From Purshia tridentata (Eukaryota > Streptophyta > Magnoliopsida > Rosales > Rosaceae): a stretch of DNA of 64,000 bases. The stretch lies in contig QANT01003108.1 in the NCBI GenBank assembly GCA_003254885.1, forward strand, positions 1 to 64,000. Direction: 5' to 3'. Under the pieces are notes generated by a model. The model did not search any database. It saw only the letters and a program-made list of their open reading frames with translations, and was not told the DNA's origin. Positions 60,379 through 64,000 of the stretch are shown here, one piece after another (the stretch's first letter is position 1; every line of letters starts with the position of its first letter). The translations under genes were made by a program, and so were the position numbers.

Positions 60379-61538
60379 TCACTTAACTTGCTCAGCCATT
60401 GTAAAAAGTAGGTTGTCATGGCAAGTTCTAGCCGAGGCTTCCCTACTGAACCTGGATAGCCTGGGCTGTCCGGCAACCACGTCACGAACATTCTTGGCAT
60501 TGAAGGTTGCATTTCGATGGAGGTGGCACCTAAACGAGCCTGCGTGTTTGGTTGGTGCACATATGCAAGTCTTCTTGGGAGTTGCAGCTGGTTTGCTCTC
60601 TGTAATCTTCTTCATTGCAATCTTCTTTTGTATTGCTTTGGCTATCCCTTCTTCTTGGTGTGGCAGAGACTTCATTTTATTAAGCCTGGCAATAATACAC
60701 CATGTATATCTATATATATGCAAGAAAATATGGGAAAAAGTGAAATTAAACATTTGGTATGGCTTCCAAGTTCCAACTATTGGATAGAAGAAGCAACACC
60801 AATACGATATCTTTTGATTGAGACAGAAACCATGTGGCTCAAGATGGTTCCCTTCTCAATTTTAGACTAAAAGTCCACCCAAACCATGTTCATACATACA
60901 AAAAGAATCAAGCAAAGTCAAGCACGAAGATAGAAACAACTCAAACAAGCAATATGCTTAAATGGGATTAATTGCATAAGCAAACCAGTAAAAGTAGAAT
61001 TGGAATCCTAGTGAGTAATATAATTCAATCTAAATTCATGAACTGTCTCAGGAATCTTGTGTAAGTTACCTAATAAATAAGCAGTCATCCTTTACCCTAT
61101 ACTGGTGCAAGTTACCTAATAAGTAATAACTAGACCAACCTCAGAACATAACTTGGGCAGTAGCAAGTAGCAAACCTTGGAAAGTGAAACTCATATAGGC
61201 CTAATTGGTGAAACACAATTGGGATATGTCACATTGAAACTGATATAGGCCTATAACTGTCATAATTCTATTCATCACATGATTCCCAAATCAAATAGCT
61301 AGAAGAATAAGAGTTTAAGCACATACATTTAATTCACAAATAAGCAACAATGCAGTTGAATTCTTATTGGTATCCTATACTAATCACAGAACAGAGCAAC
61401 TTAAGAGGGAGATAAGAATATCTTTATTTATATATATACCCATCAAAATTACATTAAACAAAAGAGATAATTGGGATTAATAACAGTAACATACCAAAGA
61501 GTCATGGATTTGGAGTCATTATTATCCTCAGCCGGCAT
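60379..61538 (-). CDS. Small plant-specific CxCAPT-type (serine-rich-related) protein
   Basis: Two exons: 61538-61495 and 60685-60379, joined inside a Trp codon, giving 116 residues and an 809-bp intron. The protein starts MPAEDNNDSKSMTLWLNKMK and contains the hallmark CICAPTKHAGSFRCHLHR. This is close to the CMCSPTTHPGSFRCSLH motif of plant proteins often labelled serine-rich-like, and may bind a metal. The rest is basic (AKAIQKKIAMKKI, RLSRFSREASART). The function is unknown. The first exon is only 44 bp, so the longer frame that begins at 60753 overstates the N-terminus and probably uses intron sequence. Confidence 0.8.
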
Positions 61539-63176
61539 TGTTATTTCATCGAATTGAAATTTGGGATATGGGAGATCTCTGTTGGAGAGCGAAGAAATGC
61601 TCAAGAATGCGAAGACAGATGATCTAGATTTAATTAATTTGTAGAAGATGGAATTATTGAAAATTCCATCACTGCTCTCTCTCTTAATTTGAGGAATTTA
61701 AGAGTATGTATGCTATAATATAGAGTCTATTTGTGAAATGTGGAAGAGCGAGAGAGAGAGAGAAGAGGGTGATGAGCCAATGAAGGAGCAACACGTTAAT
61801 GCATGCAACGCAGATAAACGTTACACATGTTGTATATCTGATATGCAATCCAACTAACGCAACTACGCAACAGTAATACTACACTACATCCAAAGTGAGT
61901 CACTGTGACATGGTCCAATACTTCACTACCTCTCTTGGCTCTTGCCTGCCTCTTTTATCTTATCCTCTTCCAATCACTCTCAATTGGCTCCATTTTTGAA
62001 AAAACAAAATTGGATAATATTCTCTTACTTACCCCTATCCTCTATTTGAAAATTCGATACTAATATTTGAAGCAAACAATGTTTTTTGTACATAGCAGCA
62101 ATGTGGTTGCCATGTTCCGGTTCATCAACCTGTAAACAACAATGGCCGAAGCCTTATTGTTGTATGAATAGCCCATTGGGCTTAATTGACAAGAATGATA
62201 ATCCGAATCCGATCCATTTTCTTGTATTTGAAAGCTACATTCAGATTCAGATATATGCTGGTGTTGCTTTTAGAATTTGAACATGCATCTTATATAAATA
62301 CATCACTTTCTCTAACCCCACATGTATCCTACTTTTGAAAAAAAGAAAAGAGAGGATTATAAAGCAACCATAATGACAAGAAATCACGCCCATCTCTATT
62401 AAAATCTCTATTCAATTCCCCACTTAAAGTCACCAATTAGGTATAGTGGGTTCTTCTTCTGTAGTGCACGCCCTTTTGTTCCTCTTTGTCTTTCCTTTTC
62501 TTTTTAGGATCAAAGGAAATATACACAAACCCCACATGTGATCCCTTTTCTCTTTGTGCCCCTCCACTTCTTTTTATGAAATTGAATAATCAAACTAAAC
62601 CCCACATGAAAATTAACCCTTTTTCCCTTTTACAAAATGTTATAAAGAAAACAGTCACCTGTGACAAAGGGTGAGAAAATGAGAGATGGTCACAAAAAGA
62701 GTTAGGTTTAAGGGTTCGATTGTTTTTATTTTTTATATTTAAAAAGCATTTTCAAATAAGAAACCAAGCTAAACCCAAGTTCCAACATTGTTCTCTATTT
62801 AGCTCATTCCCACGTCAAATTCAGAGAAAGATTCGATCACTTCCAAATATAACCGAATTTTTTTTTAATAAGATGGAAAAGTACAAAGTTACAAGCTCTC
62901 AAAGTCTCAACCCACTTCCACAGCCAAGAAGAACTAGAAAATAATCCTTCAGAAGCTAATTACATATATATGAACCACTCTCTGAGCTCCTCCTCATAAT
63001 CAAATGAATGATTATAGGATCTTTTTGGACTAACTATATATATATATATATATATATGTTCATAATCTTAAACTGGAACACATATACAAAAAACCCTTAG
63101 CCAATCAAGTTTACTTTTCTCTCATTCATATATTTACTTTTCTCTGATTATCTGATGTAAGAACTTGTTCAGTGCT
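61539..63176. other. Intergenic region between the CxCAPT-type gene and the NOI gene
   Basis: Holds the leader of the CxCAPT-type gene, AT-rich sequence and a (TA)n run at 63035-63057. Short reading frames here look random. No gene is seen. Confidence 0.5.
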
Positions 63177-63984
63177 TCACGCAACACATGTTGGCAGCAA
63201 ACAGCTTGCAAAGAAACCAAATCCTCTCTTCTGCAACCAAAAAAAGTGGAAGCAAAAAACCATTAATTTATTGCAACCAAAACTTTATATAGTAAAGGTC
63301 AAAAAGAGCAGATATAATCATATACAGCAATTTATTAGAGTTAGAGGTACAATTATACTTGGACATTATATATTTACCTTTTTGGATTTGGCATAGAGGA
63401 GATCTGGTGAGATTCTGTACAAGTCTGCATCTACAGGCTTGGGAGTGGGCCTGGGCCTAGGAGGTGGGCTTGGTGGCTCCTTCACTTCACCAACCCAAAT
63501 TTGCTCCTTTGCTTCTTTCACATTTGACTCACGCTTTTTGTTCTGCTGCAATTGTCACCAAGAATATCATGAATATTCATCACCTTAATTGTACTTTTGT
63601 TTTCTGAAATACGCTATTTTCATTCCCAATATTTCATACTACTTTTATTCAATCATGACACTTATTTGGTTATTCAGGAAACTAAATTTGGACTTCCTTT
63701 TCAAATTTTTCACAAAGCAAAGTGGTTGACAAAAAGAATGCACCAAGTAAAATTACCCTTCTGCGAGGAACAACGATCATGGTGGGTGTGACCACATCAT
63801 TCTCATACAAATCACCAGCAACATACAAATCACGATGATCATGATCATGATCATGATGATCAGAGTAAGTAGTGTAGCGTAGAAGCCCAGCCTGCCTTGC
63901 TGACTCAAAGCACTGAGTGAAGGGAAGGTCTTGGTTCCAATCCCAGCTCCCAAATGCTGGTACTTGACTCCTCCTATAGTAGTC
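63177..63984 (-). CDS. NOI/RIN4-like protein, 5' end beyond the window
   Basis: Three in-phase exons are visible: 63984-63757, 63545-63378 and 63230-63177 (149 residues). A further 5' exon may lie past the window edge, because 63984 follows a good splice acceptor (tgtatgcag). An ATG three codons upstream of it (MQDYY) offers an alternative start. The VPAFGSWDWNQDLPFTQCFE segment is the NOI (nitrate-induced) core seen in RIN4, the plant immune scaffold cleaved by bacterial proteases. A Pro-rich stretch follows, and the protein ends SCLLPTCVA, whose cysteines could be acylated to hold it at the plasma membrane. A His/Asp-rich run (DHHDHDHDHRD) is unusual. Confidence 0.8.
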
Positions 63985-64000
63985 CTGCATACAGAAGATT

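Noticed and set aside
1-64000. CRISPR arrays, rRNA, tRNA and known plant microRNA sequences
   Set aside because: I looked for repeat-spacer patterns, tRNA arms and several well-known miRNA mature sequences and saw none.

Overview
The window looks like a gene-rich arm of a flowering-plant (eudicot) nuclear genome. It is AT-rich between genes, its genes have many short GT..AG introns, and it carries plant-only families (AIR12/CYBDOM, RabA5, DUF26 secreted proteins, STOMAGEN, KIB-type F-box, TIR-NLR relic, NOI/RIN4). The TIR-NLR relic and general sequence character suggest Rosaceae, but that is an inference. All coordinates come from reading the sequence by eye. Exon joins were chosen by GT/AG sites, reading phase and remembered family sequences.

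Layout. 1.4-7.5 kb: a tandem pair of DOMON proteins, an intronless GPI-anchored AIR12-like gene followed by a three-exon DOMON + cytochrome b561 gene. 11.4-16.6 kb: a 14-exon class 3 lipase fused to a P-loop GTPase-like domain. 17.6-19.8 kb (minus): RabA5-type GTPase. 21.7-22.5 kb: DUF26 secreted protein. 23.3-26.0 kb (minus): cytosolic-type asparaginyl-tRNA synthetase with an inserted WHEP domain. The order AIR12, lipase, RabA5, AsnRS matches what I remember of Arabidopsis At3g07390 to At3g07420. 28.0-28.8 kb: EPFL9/STOMAGEN in three small exons. 28.9-36.6 kb: about 7.7 kb without a gene, holding a near-perfect foldback element. 36.6-37.7 kb: dCTP pyrophosphatase. 38.9-42.6 kb: a graveyard of F-box/KIB1-4-type copies plus a TIR-NLR C-terminal relic. 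43.6 kb: a small conserved basic protein. 44.5-47.6 kb (minus): HMCES/SRAP abasic-site protein with two PIP boxes. 48.7-49.6 kb: a TIR element carrying a Pro/Ser-rich reading frame. 49.9-52.2 kb: a plant protein with a mitochondrion-like leader. 53.1-59.3 kb: HAUS/augmin subunit 3 in 18 exons. 60.4-61.5 kb (minus): small Cys/Ser-rich-family protein. 63.2-64 kb (minus): NOI/RIN4-like gene running off the end.

The genes are independent transcription units of a plant chromosome, with no operon-like cooperation. Shared themes are apoplastic redox (two DOMON genes), secreted peptides (DUF26, EPFL9), trafficking (RabA5), nucleotide and DNA hygiene (dCTPP, HMCES) and mitosis (HAUS3).

The least expected signal is a set of tiny insertions scattered through the window. 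Each is about 10-18 bp, has the core tcctggcc followed by A(n) (or the reverse complement), and is flanked by 12-19 bp direct repeats that look like target-site duplications. They resemble extremely 5'-truncated retroposed ends.
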